A DNA stretch of 64,000 bases. Origin: Yponomeuta sedellus (lineage: Eukaryota; Arthropoda; Insecta; Lepidoptera; Yponomeutidae). The DNA lies in NCBI GenBank assembly GCA_934045075.1, contig OW203747.1:8390357-8454356 (forward strand), in the 5' to 3' direction. The translations under genes and the position numbers were made by a program. The notes under the pieces are model-generated. The model was not told the origin of the DNA, did no database searches, and saw nothing but the letters and a program-made list of their open reading frames with translations. Below, in pieces: positions 39,505 to 50,266 of the stretch; within the stretch, counting starts at the first letter, position 1; the number at the start of each line of letters is the position of its first letter.

Positions 39505-39790
39505 TGTGACTCTTAATGTACCGGAGTCGATGACCAAAATGAATGTGCTGGTCTGGAACTTGGCACCGACTTAATAATAATAATAATAATTTATTTCAGA
39601 TAAATCAAAATCCATATTAAAAATAACACATTATAAAAGATGTAAATAAAACAAAATACAATAAATTAAACAATGAAATGATACATACAACTCTTTATTA
39701 ATAGACTCGGTCTCGTTTCTGAGAGACTGGAGAGTGTAAGTTCATCCAGTGTCTCAGAAGCGGACTGTCCATACGCTCAGCCACCGCTTA
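39505..39790 (-). repeat. LINE-like 3' end with (TAA)n
   Basis: 'ggtctggaacttggcaccga' is shared with the palindrome at 61267-61361. A (TAA)n tract follows at 39572-39590, then an AT-rich UTR and 'ctgagagactggagagtgta'. A minus LINE end is the simplest reading. Confidence 0.35.
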
Positions 39791-39795
39791 GTCTT

Positions 39796-39964
39796 AGTCG
39801 TTAAGTCATGTCAGAGGCCTCATGGGCGGCTTGATCACTTCTGACAGTAAAGCTCGCCACTCTCTTACAATCCTTCACCAACCCGGACTAAGCCCCCGTG
39901 GTGGAGCATTTCCTAACTTTCCTGCGATGCAGAAGAGATCCGTACCCCAGCAGTGGGTTGATAT
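39796..39964 (+). repeat. 5S-SINE 3' half
   Basis: 'agtcgttaagtcatgtcaga' to 'ccagcagtgggttgatatc', with the 'ggggacatacaag' segment deleted near the end. Confidence 0.85.
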
Positions 39965-40493
39965 CATTTGTATGTTTAGATTAAGGTATGTTAAGTCACG
40001 TACTAACATTGATCACCACGAAAATCCCGGAAAGTGTAAAGGCCTATACACACTCGAGGCAAAACACTCTGATGCCGAGTGCTCTTAGAGCGAGTGTAGA
40101 CGCGTGACCAATTAAAGGAGTCGGCGATTGAGGGTTGAAACTTGTGCTTATTGGGGGCTTTCTTTGAGGGAGATATACGGGGTGAGAATTATTTCTGCAG
40201 TCATTTATTAATACCATATTATATCTCATATAGTCAAATTCACTATCAAATCTTATAGAAGATTTCTCGTTATCTAGGGTTATGTTGAAGTAACAGCCCA
40301 CGTGGAAAGAAATATCAAAAAGTCAACAATTGTACTGTTAACAAAAATTAAAATAAAACGCGTATTCCCTGTTGTATTACAACAGGGTATAATTTTATCC
40401 AATTAAACAAACAAGTTGAGGGCTTAACTCGTCAAAGAATATTGTCAACGGAAAGTTTTTGGATTCACCGCTGCTCCGATTTTGCAAGGTTTG
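39965..40493. other. Unassigned sequence
   Basis: 40070-40130 ('gccgagtgctcttagagcga') faintly resembles the outer arms of the 20290-20655 palindrome. Nothing else recognised. Confidence 0.3.
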
Positions 40494-40748
40494 CTGGAGG
40501 ATTATAAGACAGTGGCGGGATTTACTGTCAGAAGTTATTAAGGCACCCATAAGGGCTCTGACATGGCTTGGCTTTATAACTGTCATTACGTGACAGCCGG
40601 CACCGACGGCTCAACGTGCCTTGCGAAGCAAGGAGTGCTCGAAAAAATGCCACTAGCAGTAGTCACGGTACGGTCAACCATGACGCACCTGAAGCGCTCG
40701 TGGCCTAGTCGAATCGAGTGATTGGAATCAATCACTTGAGTTAAACAT
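40494..40748. repeat. 5S-SINE with inverted head
   Basis: 40494-40690 is minus ('gaggattataagacagtggc' to 'accatgacgcacct'). At 40691 the sequence switches to the plus-strand head 'gaagcgctcgtggcctagtc' through 'atcacttgagttaaac'. The 5S-like head is therefore inverted relative to the body. Confidence 0.9.
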
Positions 40749-41124
40749 TGTTAGGCTTGTCTTATAGAATTAGGATAAACAATTCCTCGAATTTTTAAAT
40801 TAATTTCAAAGTAAAAAAAACCGCTGGACATCCTATAAAATACAATACTGTAACGGTTGTACTAAAACAACTTAAAAAAGAAAGTCTCTAAATCTAAAAT
40901 AGAATAATTAGGTACCTACTTATCTAATAAACGTATTTACACTTAGTCATTACTCTAAAGCTAAAATAAAACATAACAAACTAACAACTAATTAATATTT
41001 CAACGAACAGACAAACATTCTAATTCCCTATTCATATTAGACAATACAAGCGTAAGCGATTGGAATGTGCGGTGGTCACACAATGGAACATTTGAGAATA
41101 TTCGTTGGTGCAATGTATTGGTAT
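40749..41124. other. Unassigned AT-rich sequence
   Basis: No feature recognised. Confidence 0.3.
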
Positions 41125-41174
41125 CTGGTAGACGGGTAGGTTCAGAATGAATTCTGAACCTACCCGTCTACCAG
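41125..41174. repeat. Perfect 24-bp-arm palindrome
   Basis: Left arm starts 'ctggtagacgggtaggttca' (41125-41148). Exact inverse at 41151-41174 with 2 bp between. Confidence 0.95.
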
Positions 41175-42149
41175 AGAACACACCTCCCTGTGGATTGATT
41201 TAATTGCAACTCTAAGTACCGAATTTAAGCCATCCAGGCATTTTACAAGTTATACATTGCAGTGCTTAAGCTAAAAGTGTTTCTGTGAATTTTCCCCGAC
41301 TGGGGCCCTTGTTGCTGGCCGAGTTCTACGCTCCCAATCGAAGGCTGCCCTTCGCCTGTTTCTGCTGCTACGGAGTTTGACCCTAGACACCCGCAACTGC
41401 GCAAGCTAAGTGGACTAACCCAAATAAACAGTGCAAAGTGTACCTACTCGATCCATTAATACGAACTACGACCCTGAGCAGAGCTAGACTATTAAAGCTA
41501 TCATAGTGTTAGTATTAAGACTAAAAACTAAAGTGTATTAAAACTAAAAACTAAAGCTAATTAAAATTTTAAAAACTTAATTAAAAATTGTAAATATTTA
41601 AAACTATCTTTTCCTAACTAAATTAGTAACCTAAACCTACTTACTGTAACAAACTAAAAAGTTTACAAATGACCTAAAAGGTTACAATACAAATTAACGA
41701 AGATTATTTTTGAAACAATCACACTCCCCGCTGGGCGACTTCACTGTCAGGACAATATGTGCCCTGCTACCTAGTGCCATGGATTGTCTACCTTGAATGA
41801 TTGAATGAAATTGACATTAATGCACAATCGGATTCTTTCAAGGTTTGGTGAAGACCAGAAGAGCTTCAAAGTTTCAACTGAAAATGTCCTCAGCCGAAAA
41901 CAAAACAAAGTACCGCAGTTCGAATAACAAACACTGAACAAACATCCTGTACGCTTAAGGAAATCGAACCAGAGATCGCAGTTGTTTGTGCAAATACGCC
42001 GATTGTCTGCGCAAACGTGCGCTGTTTGTTGTTTGTTTGTATGTCCGTTGTCCAGTGCACGGAGTTTGGATAGCATTGGAGCTGTTGCAATGTCGTAAGT
42101 GGACGCGAGAGTTTGCACGTTGAATTAAATATCATTAATGTTTAGAATA
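41175..42149. other. Unassigned 1 kb
   Basis: 41280-41430 is GC-richer ('ccccgactggggcccttgtt', 'cccaaataaacagtgcaaag'). 41500-41720 is A-rich with repeated 'aaaactaaag' motifs. It could be a decayed LTR element edge or a UTR; I cannot tell which. Confidence 0.25.
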
Positions 42150-42543
42150 GAAGAGTGATTTTGGCAACACTGTACTTGACAGCTGTCAGATGATTTGGCA
42201 ATTGACCTCTTGTTCTGTTGCCGGTGAAAAGGGTTTTTTCCCAAAATTGTGTGGCAATTAGATTGCCGGGCTTGTATCTTCGTGTGAAGTGCAAAATAAG
42301 TTCAGGGACGGATCCCAATATTGACATTGTTTTGTTGTCGGGCGACGGATCGCCAAAAATAGTGAATATATTATGATAAAACGCGGTGCCGTGAAAGTGC
42401 ACTGAATGAAGGTAGCCTTCTGGGAAAAGAGCTCTTGGGGATAGACGGGCAAGTCTAGGGATCCCCAAACCTCTCAGTGCACCCATCCCGAACGACGCCG
42501 GCTGCCAACTCGAGAGGCGTCGACGCAGACAGACTTTGTAAGT
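42150..42543 (+). promoter_or_regulatory. Possible host promoter and non-coding first exon (weak)
   Basis: Not part of any repeat I recognise. 'ggcaacactgtacttgacag' and 'ctgtcagatgatttggca' near 42157-42203 resemble sequences often found at insect promoters. A ~330 bp GC-balanced stretch follows, without a long frame, ending at 'gactttgtaagtgtc', a consensus 5' splice donor (GTAAGT at 42538). No TATA box, acceptor or coding exon was identified. Confidence 0.2.
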
Positions 42544-42706
42544 GTCTTGATTTCTCATTAGTTTTTAGTATTCGTTTTTAAGTGGGTCCTTTACCCAACA
42601 ATTATGGCTCTCAAACTATGAATTAAATAGACAAGAAGGATAAGGGGGACAGGGTATACGATATTGCACACATAAAAAACAATTAACGACGACGGCCAAG
42701 GCCAAC

Positions 42707-42955
42707 GACGGCCTCGGTGCGGTGCGCCAGCGGTTTGGCATGGTGACTGTAAAATTTAAGGTCTCGGGTTCGATCCCCGGCTGGGTCAAACTAGAAAACG
42801 AACTTTTCTAGTTCGTCTCGGGTCTTGGATGTTATCTATGTATTTATTGTATTATATCTATCGTCGAGTTAGCACCATAACACAAGTCATTTAGTTTTAC
42901 TTAATATAGGGCTAACGAGATCTGTGTAATATGTCCATGAATATTTAATATTTAA
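42707..42955 (+). repeat. SINE-B
   Basis: 'acgacggcctcggtgcggtg', 'cggtttggcatggtgactgt', box B 'gggttcgatccccggctgg', 'cgtcgagttagcaccataac', end 'gtccatgaatatttaatatt'. A short partial duplication of the head ('gacgacggccaaggcc') precedes it. Confidence 0.9.
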
Positions 42956-43431
42956 AATAATAAAAAAAACATTAGAAAACACAAAATGAAAAAGTACATG
43001 GCGAGGTTATTTCATTAGAAATCGCTCCTAACCGGCACTTGATGTGGTGATACGAACACTATAAACGAAGAGGTAAGTGTAAAATAATAATTAACCTAAA
43101 GTGTAGTATGAAGTTCAAAGAGTTCATAGAGCAAAAAAAAAGTTTTAACAGAAATGTGCCTTGGTTGTTTTTCCAAAACACCCTTCTTGTAATACAATTT
43201 TAATAAATATTTACACATGCTATGAATATTTAAATGTCTACGGGATATAAATTCCGGGTATCCTAGTTTCAGACCCGTATAATTTTGTTATATTGTGAGA
43301 CAGTTATGAAATTAATATTGATTAAAATATGTTACGTTTTTTAACGCAGTTTCTGTGCTACTTTGAATAACATATTTTTTATTTATTTTTAATTTTTCAA
43401 TATTTAAAACACCCTAATTATTGTTTATGAT
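42956..43431. other. Unassigned AT-rich sequence
   Basis: No feature recognised. Confidence 0.3.
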
Positions 43432-43570
43432 TAAACAAAATTTAAAAACCTATTTAGAAGCTAAAAATTTCACCCATGCCGGGATTCGAACCCGCAATTT
43501 CTGGCTATCCGTGCCAGCGCTCTACCAATTGAGCAATTTGTCCTTAGCACAGGTCAATGCATTAATAGTA
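43432..43570. repeat. SINE-A with direct tail after an inverted core
   Basis: 43439-43540 is minus ('aaaaacctatttagaagcta', 'gggattcgaacccgcaattt', 'gctctaccaattgagc'). Then 'aatttgtccttagcacaggt' and 'caatgcattaat' follow on the plus strand. The tail is thus inverted relative to the tRNA-like core. Confidence 0.8.
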
Positions 43571-43707
43571 CATTACATAACTAGGGTGGTAATGCAAAGA
43601 AAGGCCGAGATCGCAGAAGTTTGCGGCCCGAGCTGCAAGCGAGGGACGTAAATATGCAATCGAGAGCTTTCTTTATTACCTCCCGTGTTGTGTACATCTT
43701 TTTATGT

Positions 43708-43780
43708 CTACACTTGGCCAGAAAGCGGCTTTATCCGTACGCGCAGCGTGCGGAAAAAGCCACTTTATTGCCAGGTGTGG
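43708..43780. repeat. 73-nt imperfect hairpin
   Basis: 30-nt arms, 43708-43737 ('ctacacttggccagaaagcg') and 43751-43780 ('cactttattgccaggtgtgg' side), pair at about 26 of 30 positions counting wobble, with a 13-nt loop. This may be a small MITE or a pre-miRNA-like fold. Confidence 0.6.
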
Positions 43781-43785
43781 CATAA

Positions 43786-45030
43786 AAATAAAAATAGTAT
43801 AAACAAAATTTGTTATAGATTTCCTATTCTAACAAAAATATTACACAATGATGCGCGTTTAGGAATCAACACTCTATATTAATTAAATGCATACTGCATA
43901 GATTTTAAAGTTAGAATCTCTATGAGAAGGCTGGCGCCCTATAGAGCTCGGGTATAGCACGGGTGGAGGATTGGAAAACCGTGGCAGGCCTTACAGTCAT
44001 AAGTTACCGAGCCGTGGCTCAAAGTTGTGTAATGTATTGAAGTTTATCTTTAGAGTATTTTTTTTCTAGCAATGTACTTATACCGCTTCACTGTAACATT
44101 TACTGAACTTATGAGGAACCGTGTTTTTTCTGCAAAGAAATCTTGGGTCAATTGGACGTTTTCGCAATAAAAATGTAAGTTTTCCTCCAGCGCTGGAAGT
44201 TTCTCAATAGCTCGAGTTAAAAATGGAAGCCGTTGTAAGCGAACAAATTGGTTGAAGTTTTTCGCAATTAATTTCAAATTCCACTTTAGCGATGGGTTTT
44301 TTGTTATGTAGTCTATGTACCTCTCGACGTGGATTGAGAGACTAGAGTACTTGCCATGTCTAAAGTACGACCATGGCAGACGGGACTCGAGATAGCCAAT
44401 AGATTATGATCTTGTCTACTAAATAGTACATTATTGTAAAGGCAGCGAAGTAGGCAATTGCAGGTCGAGTATGAGTTTAAAGGCCGAGCCGCAGGCGAGG
44501 ACTTCAATGATACGAGACAGGCAATTGCCATTTCGGCCGAGGCATATATAGTGCTTTTCTTAAAAATATGCAAGGAAACAAAAAAGGGCCTTTTACATAA
44601 TAACTTTAATTTATTATTAACCAAAAAACAACGAACTCCGCTTTGCCGCCAATTTTTATTTTTATTTTACAGTTTGTGCCGAAAGGTAAACACATCTGTG
44701 GCTATACAGCCACGAGAACGCAATGTGTACGAGGGATGAAAGAGTTCTTAATTCAAACAGCACACCGTTTCATACAACATTGCCGGTGCGTTCTTCGTTC
44801 CAAATTCAAAGAATGCTCCGGGAAGTGATTTTGGTTTTTCAGTCTACGTAATTATCATGCTTCGCGTATTCTTTATACTCAATAATTTCATATTCAAAAG
44901 TCATGATAATATTTCCGCGCATGTTTAAGAAAAAGTTGTTATTGCCATATTAAATAAAAGTGTTGTATTTTGATTTGACAACACTTTAAAAATTGTTACT
45001 CGGATTAAATACAAAGAACCCGAACCGAAG
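43786..45030. other. Unassigned; short dispersed-repeat-like segment at 44435-44555
   Basis: 44455-44530 contains 'ggcaattgca' and 'gcaattgcc' inverted around 'ggccgagccgcaggcgagg', similar to 'ggccgagatcgcag' at 43600. A minus frame (44050-44277, 75 codons, no ATG at its start) includes FVRLQRLPFLTRAIEKL but matches no family I know. Confidence 0.25.
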
Positions 45031-45258
45031 TTCCGAGCGCTTCCGTGCTTCGCAAGGCACGTTTAGCCGTTGATGCCAGCTGTCATGTACCGGCAGTTGT
45101 TAAGCCATGTCAGAGTCCTTATGGGCGGCTTGTTAACTTCTGACAGTAAATCCTCAACTAATCCGGACTTGGCACCCGTGGTGGAGTACGGCTAACCTTC
45201 CTGCGATGCCGGAAGAGACCCGTGCTCCAGCAGTGGGGACATACAAAGGGTTGATATC
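45031..45258 (+). repeat. 5S-SINE, head truncated
   Basis: 'ttccgagcgcttccgtgctt' to 'gacatacaaagggttgatat'. A ~20 bp deletion removes 'cccgccactgtcttacaa'. Confidence 0.85.
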
Positions 45259-45569
45259 AAAACTTTCACACAACACAATCACATGAGCTAGAATATTCGG
45301 TCTCTTAGTCCAATAAAAAGCAATAACTTCCTTGACAGACAATGCAATAATCAAGTAAAGCCCGCCTCAGAGGGGGCTCAATGAGATTAAAATATGAACG
45401 GCCCCCGCTTTGAATTTAATTTGCATAATTGTGTCACGTAGGAAATATAAATTAAATGTACGTGCTACGTGTGATTACGGGATGAATTAAATGTAAGCTT
45501 TTATAGCCTTGTAATGCCATACTAGTTTCGGAACCAAATATCAATTATTAGAGATAAATAGAGAACACT
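45259..45569. other. Unassigned sequence
   Basis: No feature recognised. Confidence 0.3.
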
Positions 45570-45700
45570 TTATCTACTGTACATGGAAATGGAAATAACA
45601 CACATATTTCTTAACTTAAGAGTACAGACGGCGGCCTTTTCACTAAAAGTGATCTCTTCCAGACAGTCTTTAGATGGACTGGAATAATACATTAGAGAGG
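45570..45700 (-). repeat. LINE 3' end
   Basis: 'gacggcggccttttcactaa' and 'aagtgatctcttccagacag' are the inverse of the conserved 3' hairpin of CR1/jockey-like LINEs. Compare 14990 and 48320. Confidence 0.55.
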
Positions 45701-45889
45701 GATGTAAATGTACAAAAAAATATACGAGTACAATCTGATAATTTCAGACGTACGTAAATTCATGCCAAAATAACACTGAATAAATTATCTTATCAATAGA
45801 TACATACAAAAAATTTTCATAAATAAAAAGGAAAATTAATATTATATGTAAAAACATAATCAATAAAATATACACATTAGACAAAAGAA

Positions 45890-46260
45890 GGCCACGAAGC
45901 GCTCGTGGCCTAGGCGAACCGAGTGATTGGAATCAATCACTTGGTTAAGCAACAACAGGCGCGGTCAGGTACGGGATGGGTGAGCGTCCCGTGACTACCG
46001 CTAGTGGCATTTTTCCGAGCGCTTCCGGGCTTCGCAAGGCACGTTAAGCCGTTGGTGCCGGCTGTCATATAATGGCAGTCGTTAAGCCATGTCAGAGGCC
46101 TTATGGGCGGCTTGATAACTTCTGACAGTAAGGCCCGCCACTGTCTTACAATCCTCCACCAACCCGGACTTGGCCCCCGTGGTGGAGTATGGCCTAACCT
46201 TCCTGCGTGCAGGAAGAGACGCGTGCCCCAGCAGTGGGGACATACAAGGGTTGATAACGG
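45890..46260 (+). repeat. 5S-SINE, full length, 36-bp target-site duplication
   Basis: 371 bp from 'gaagcgctcgtggcctaggc' (preceded by 'ggccac') to 'acaagggttgataacgg'. The 5S-like head has 'ggttaagcaacaacaggcgc' and 'gggatgggtgagcgtcccgt'. Exact 36-bp direct repeats flank it at 45854-45889 and 46261-46296 (beginning 'acataatcaataaaatatac'). Confidence 0.95.
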
Positions 46261-46296
46261 ACATAATCAATAAAATATACACATTAGACAAAAGAA

Positions 46297-46502
46297 TGAC
46301 TAAACTTGCCCAAAACAAGCTGACACTGAAAATTATAAAAAACAAAGTATTTCATTCAACATTCCAGAAAAGACTGTGACTTATTAAACGTTGCAAGAGA
46401 AACTAGGTGTCCATTTCTAAATCTAAATAATTTTGGAGAAAAAATGGACAAGAAAATTCCAAACCTCAAGTCTTTTCAAAGTCCCTAATTAACACAGTTT
46501 AC
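46297..46502. other. Unassigned sequence
   Basis: No feature recognised. Confidence 0.3.
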
Positions 46503-46676
46503 ATCGTCGTCGTCAGGCTATACTAGTCCACTTCTAGACATAGCCCTCCCCTAAAGAGCGCCGCGTTGTGGTATCATAGGGGGTAATGCCCCTAATCCTC
46601 ACGCTGGGCATGCGGTTTGTGATCGCAGTTCGTGGAATTGTACTGCAGGGGGCGCTACTGCCCACCCCACAGTTTA
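46503..46676 (-). repeat. Repeat E copy, head truncated
   Basis: 'tcgtcgtcaggctatactag', 'cactctagacatagccctcc'-like 3' end (here 'cacttctagacatagccctc') and 'tgtactgcagggggcgctac'. The 'cccgcgggtgtcg' head is missing. Confidence 0.7.
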
Positions 46677-46775
46677 CATAATTATTATAAAACTTACAAC
46701 GCGTGCATTGTACTGACTTCAATTCCGAACACCATTGTCATCTAAATAATCCTTATTATATAAATCCATATTATC
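46677..46775 (-). repeat. Unclassified repeat shared with 58849-58925
   Basis: The inverse reads 'ggattatttagatgacaatg', then 'gaattgaagtcagtacaatg'. 58849-58925 has 'ggattatttagatgacaatt' and 'gaattaaagccagtacaatg'. Class unknown. Confidence 0.55.
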
Positions 46776-47629
46776 AATTTCATTTATTTGCCACAAATAA
46801 ATTTCAGGCGCCGTTGACGCGTGTACTCAGAACCCTAAATCGCGTAGCCGAAGATGTTGATGTCTTCTATGTTACATTAAGTGTATTTAGAACAACAGCA
46901 CTGCATTATATGTGATATGTTACATATATGCCAATTTAAAAATTTATTTATATATAAGAAATTGTAAACATACTTAATATTATCTCCCTATTGAATTAGG
47001 TCACATTTTTCATGCTAGGGAACGTTTGGAAATAAAAAAAAGGAAACGTGGACTGATGTGATGTAGTCACAGAATATTTGTATTAGGCCGTACATTTGAG
47101 GTTCAAATTTACACAAACAAAAGATCTGGAAACCAATTGCCCGCGCCAAATACAGACATGTTCTACTTTTCACCGTTCTAATTTTACCCAACTGTCTACC
47201 GCAGCTATGCAAAGTTGAAGCTTCTGTTTAGAGTACCTACGTATATACAGGGCCTTGATTCTGTTAGTGCATTATAGTACGGTAACGATACTTCTTTATA
47301 GTAGCTGGCTGGCGTAGCCGTCAGAGTTTGAATTATTTAAAGAATATCTTTACGTTTTGTTTAGTTAGGTGTCGGTCGTGTTGACACTCGCAGCTAGGCT
47401 AGGTTTTGGTGATAAAAAATATAATAAAAAGAAAATTTTGTTGCTAATCTAGCCTTTCAATAACTACAGCGCTACAGTACCATGACAAACATATGGTCGG
47501 GTCACGTGGGGTATTTTTTCATACCATTGACCCCTAGAAGGTTCGATGTATGTGCGCGCGTAGACTTGAAGCAGCAACGAAATTCAAACGCCATGTTCAT
47601 GCAATTGTCATTGTGCCATAATGCATTAA
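46776..47629. other. Unassigned sequence
   Basis: No repeat or coding domain recognised. Confidence 0.3.
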
Positions 47630-47830
47630 GGCTGTCATGTAATGGCAGTCGTTTAGCCATGTCAGAGGCCTTATGGGCTACTTGATAACTTCTGACATTA
47701 AGGCCCGCCACCGTCTTACAGTCCTCCACCAACCCGGACTTGGCCCCCGTGGTGGAGTATGGCCTAACTTTCCTGCGATGCAGGAAGAGATCCGTGCCCC
47801 AGCAGTGGGCACATACAAGGGTCGATAACG
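47630..47830 (+). repeat. 5S-SINE 3' half
   Basis: 'ggctgtcatgtaatggcagt' to 'cacatacaagggtcgataac'. The head is missing. Confidence 0.9.
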
Positions 47831-47879
47831 AAGAAATATATTTTTGTTGATTCGAGAAAACCTGCGTGTCTGAGGTGTT

Positions 47880-47990
47880 CAATACCTGAGCGCTTGAATT
47901 TGCCTATTCTCAGTGGACACGCGAGGTAATTAAGCTCATTATCTTTTTCTCTCCCCTGCAGTACGACATTTAAAGTCTACATACAAAAAA
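47880..47990 (+). repeat. SINE-D type RTE-like tail
   Basis: 'gcgcttgaatttgcctattc', 'cagtggacacgcgaggtaat', 'ctctcccctgcagtacgaca' and an A-run at 47981. Confidence 0.6.
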
Positions 47991-48319
47991 AAATTGGCAA
48001 TTACAGGGTGTACCTTCATTTATTAAAGGCCTTTTTCAATCGTCCTATTTAATACATTTTGTAAGAAAAACCACTTACTCTATACTTCATTTATGTTACG
48101 TTGCATTTTTCGGGAAGCATTTTAAATCTTTGCTAATAAAATTAGTGGTTGCTGGATAAAGCAAATAGTGCTGGGAATGTACTTGAAAAATTTACCAAGC
48201 AAGATCTGAGTAGGTGAGTGTCGTATCTTATAGAATTAGGAAAAACATGACAAGGATTCAACTTTAAGATAAAATAAGACTTATCTTATCTTGTAAGAAT
48301 ACTCTTTACTGCCGAAAAA
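47991..48319. other. Unassigned sequence
   Basis: No feature recognised. Confidence 0.3.
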
Positions 48320-48400
48320 TCGGTACAAAAACAGCAGCTACAGAAGATAACATAAAACTGGCGGCCTTATTGCTAATAGCAATTTCTTCTAGGCAACTCC
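48320..48400 (-). repeat. LINE 3' end
   Basis: 'ggcggccttattgctaatag' and 'caatttcttctaggcaact' are the inverse of the 'ggaagaaattactNtaagca' end at 15421 and 57385. Confidence 0.6.
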
Positions 48401-48444
48401 AAATTACAGAATTTGCCGAAGGCGAAATAGATACGGGCATAGTT

Positions 48445-48540
48445 AGAATATTTTCGGGGCTTAATCGCGTAGTAATTTATTGTTATTTTATTCTAACTAT
48501 GTGTACTAACTAATCGCAAATGTTTAAAATATGTTAGATA
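48445..48540 (-). repeat. Internally deleted Penelope-like remnant
   Basis: 'gaatattttcggggcttaat' through 'tattgttatttta' matches 38956-39000. It then jumps to 'ttctaactatgtgta' and 'tgtttaaaatatgtta', matching 39314-39357. About 300 bp between them are missing. Confidence 0.7.
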
Positions 48541-49544
48541 CGGATATTAACAGACATAAGTATACGTATAATAAACTTTATTTACATAAACAATACTTGA
48601 ATACTATAAATAACTATATACACATTCTTACATAAATAGTGACTTATAACAAGTGTGTTAACCTTTCTTCCTTAAAACTTTCGTAAGCACTTTTAATTAA
48701 ACCCGGATTAAGTTACTTATTATAAGGATTATTTTAAAAAAATCCTTTACCTTTATCAGTTATCTTGAAACGATACGCCATTTATTTATCAACGGAAACG
48801 TAAATTTATAGTATTAACATCACGCAACGTTAATTCTATAAATAATTATTATACAATTATTATAAATATTAATTAACGGCCTGTGATGGTCCAACATAGT
48901 TTCCAAAATTATTAAATTTGAAAAGAATTTTTTTCAACCAAAAACTCAGCATAGGATACGTAAGTATTCGCGTAGTTATTCGCAATTTAATGGTTCATCA
49001 AATCTTTGTATGACAATCATAAAAAGCTAATCTTTTACTAAACTAGGCTTATTGCCTTTTTTACAGTAAAAAGTGCTTTATCCGAAAAGGTATGGTAAGC
49101 TTATTTATTAAAAGGTTGTGTAATATTATTCCAAAGGGGTAATATTAACGTACCTACTTACTTTAATAAATTTAATAGCCAGTTAGCTGGTAGATTTTAC
49201 CGAATAACTCTCGATATCGATAAACTGATCCACTGCCCCGTCCCTACTGTAATCGGGCGGTTTGCGATCGACGCCGGCGCCTGACGTATTACACCACATT
49301 CTTCTAGCTCAATACGGAGCCCCGCCTATTTATATCGTGGGGAAATCCCAAGAACTGCGGTTTGAGCGGAGTTTAAGTGCTCCGAGCCGTGAGTTATGGC
49401 TATTATTTGTTTGAGCGGTTTTAGGATCGAAGCAGCTGTTTTTACGGAGATAAAAATGGAAGTAGGTTTTTTATTTGCTATTGGGAAATTTGAAATAGAT
49501 GTTATCAATGCAAAAGCAGTGGTAGTACTGCAATGGAATGCTGT
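48541..49544. other. Unassigned 1 kb, mostly AT-rich
   Basis: 49210-49390 is GC-richer ('aatcgggcggtttgcgatcg', 'ctatttatatcgtgggg') and unlike the repeats. No coding domain found. Confidence 0.3.
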
Positions 49545-49885
49545 CTTCACATTGTGGAGGTTATGGGATTTGAGTCCCGGTGATTCTATTTTCTAAGCTA
49601 CATATTATGTACATTTGTGAAGTTGTAGAGGCAATATCACTCACTAACTTTATTACATTAAAAAGGTCATTACATAACAAATAACATGTACAAAGGCGAG
49701 TTTATCTCTGTAAGAGATTTCTTCCAGCAAACCTCTGAAGGAAAACGTCGTGGGGAACCCGAGTGTCTACAATTCCTGAAAATGCCTTTTATTGCCAATC
49801 CGCTGTGGGCAAGCGTGGTTCTTAATCCTTTACTCTCTCTCTTGCTAAGAGAAGACGTGTGCTCTCCGTCCGGTGGGTCGTATAT
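49545..49885 (+). repeat. SINE-D split by a LINE tip and a 5S-SINE
   Basis: 49545-49649 has a degraded head and 'ctaagctacatattatgtac', 'gaggcaatatcactcactaa'. 49650-49737 is an inverse LINE 3' tip ('gtacaaaggcgagtttatct'). SINE-D resumes 'gaaggaaaacgtcgtgggga' and its tail 'gccaatccgctgtgggcaag' until the 5S-SINE at 49886. Confidence 0.75.
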
Positions 49886-50250
49886 CGTCATCAACCCTTG
49901 TATGCCCCCACTGCTGGGGCACGGGTCTCTTCCTGGATCGCAGGAAGGTTAGGCCATACTCCACCACGGGGGCCAACTCCGGGTTGGTGGAGGATTGTAA
50001 GACAGTGGCGGGCCTTACTGTCAGAGTTATCAAGCCAACCATAAGGCCTCTGACATGGCTTTACGACTGCCATTATATGACAGCCGGCACAAACGGCTTA
50101 ACGTGCCTTGCAAAGCACGGAAGCGCTCGGAAAAATGCCACTAGCGGTAGTCACCAGAGGCTCACCCATCCCGTACCTGATCGCGCCTGCTGTTGCTTAA
50201 CCGAGTGATTGATTCCAATCACTCGGTTCGCCTAGGCCACGAGCGGTTCA
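49886..50250 (-). repeat. 5S-SINE, full length with target-site duplication
   Basis: 365 bp, inverse 3' end 'gtcatcaacccttgtatgcc' to 5' head 'ttcgcctaggccacgagcgg'. 16-bp direct repeats with one mismatch ('ccggtgggtcgtatat' at 49870-49885, 'ccgttgggtcgtatat' at 50251-50266). Confidence 0.95.
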
Positions 50251-50266
50251 CCGTTGGGTCGTATAT

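Noticed and set aside
41175..41760. LTR retrotransposon terminus
   Set aside because: Considered because of the GC-rich block with AATAAA, but I found no second LTR, primer-binding site, polypurine tract or pol sequence in the window.
42142..42558. 138-codon minus-strand frame
   Set aside because: No recognised domain. It lies antisense to the promoter-like block and its composition is unremarkable, so chance is the simplest explanation.
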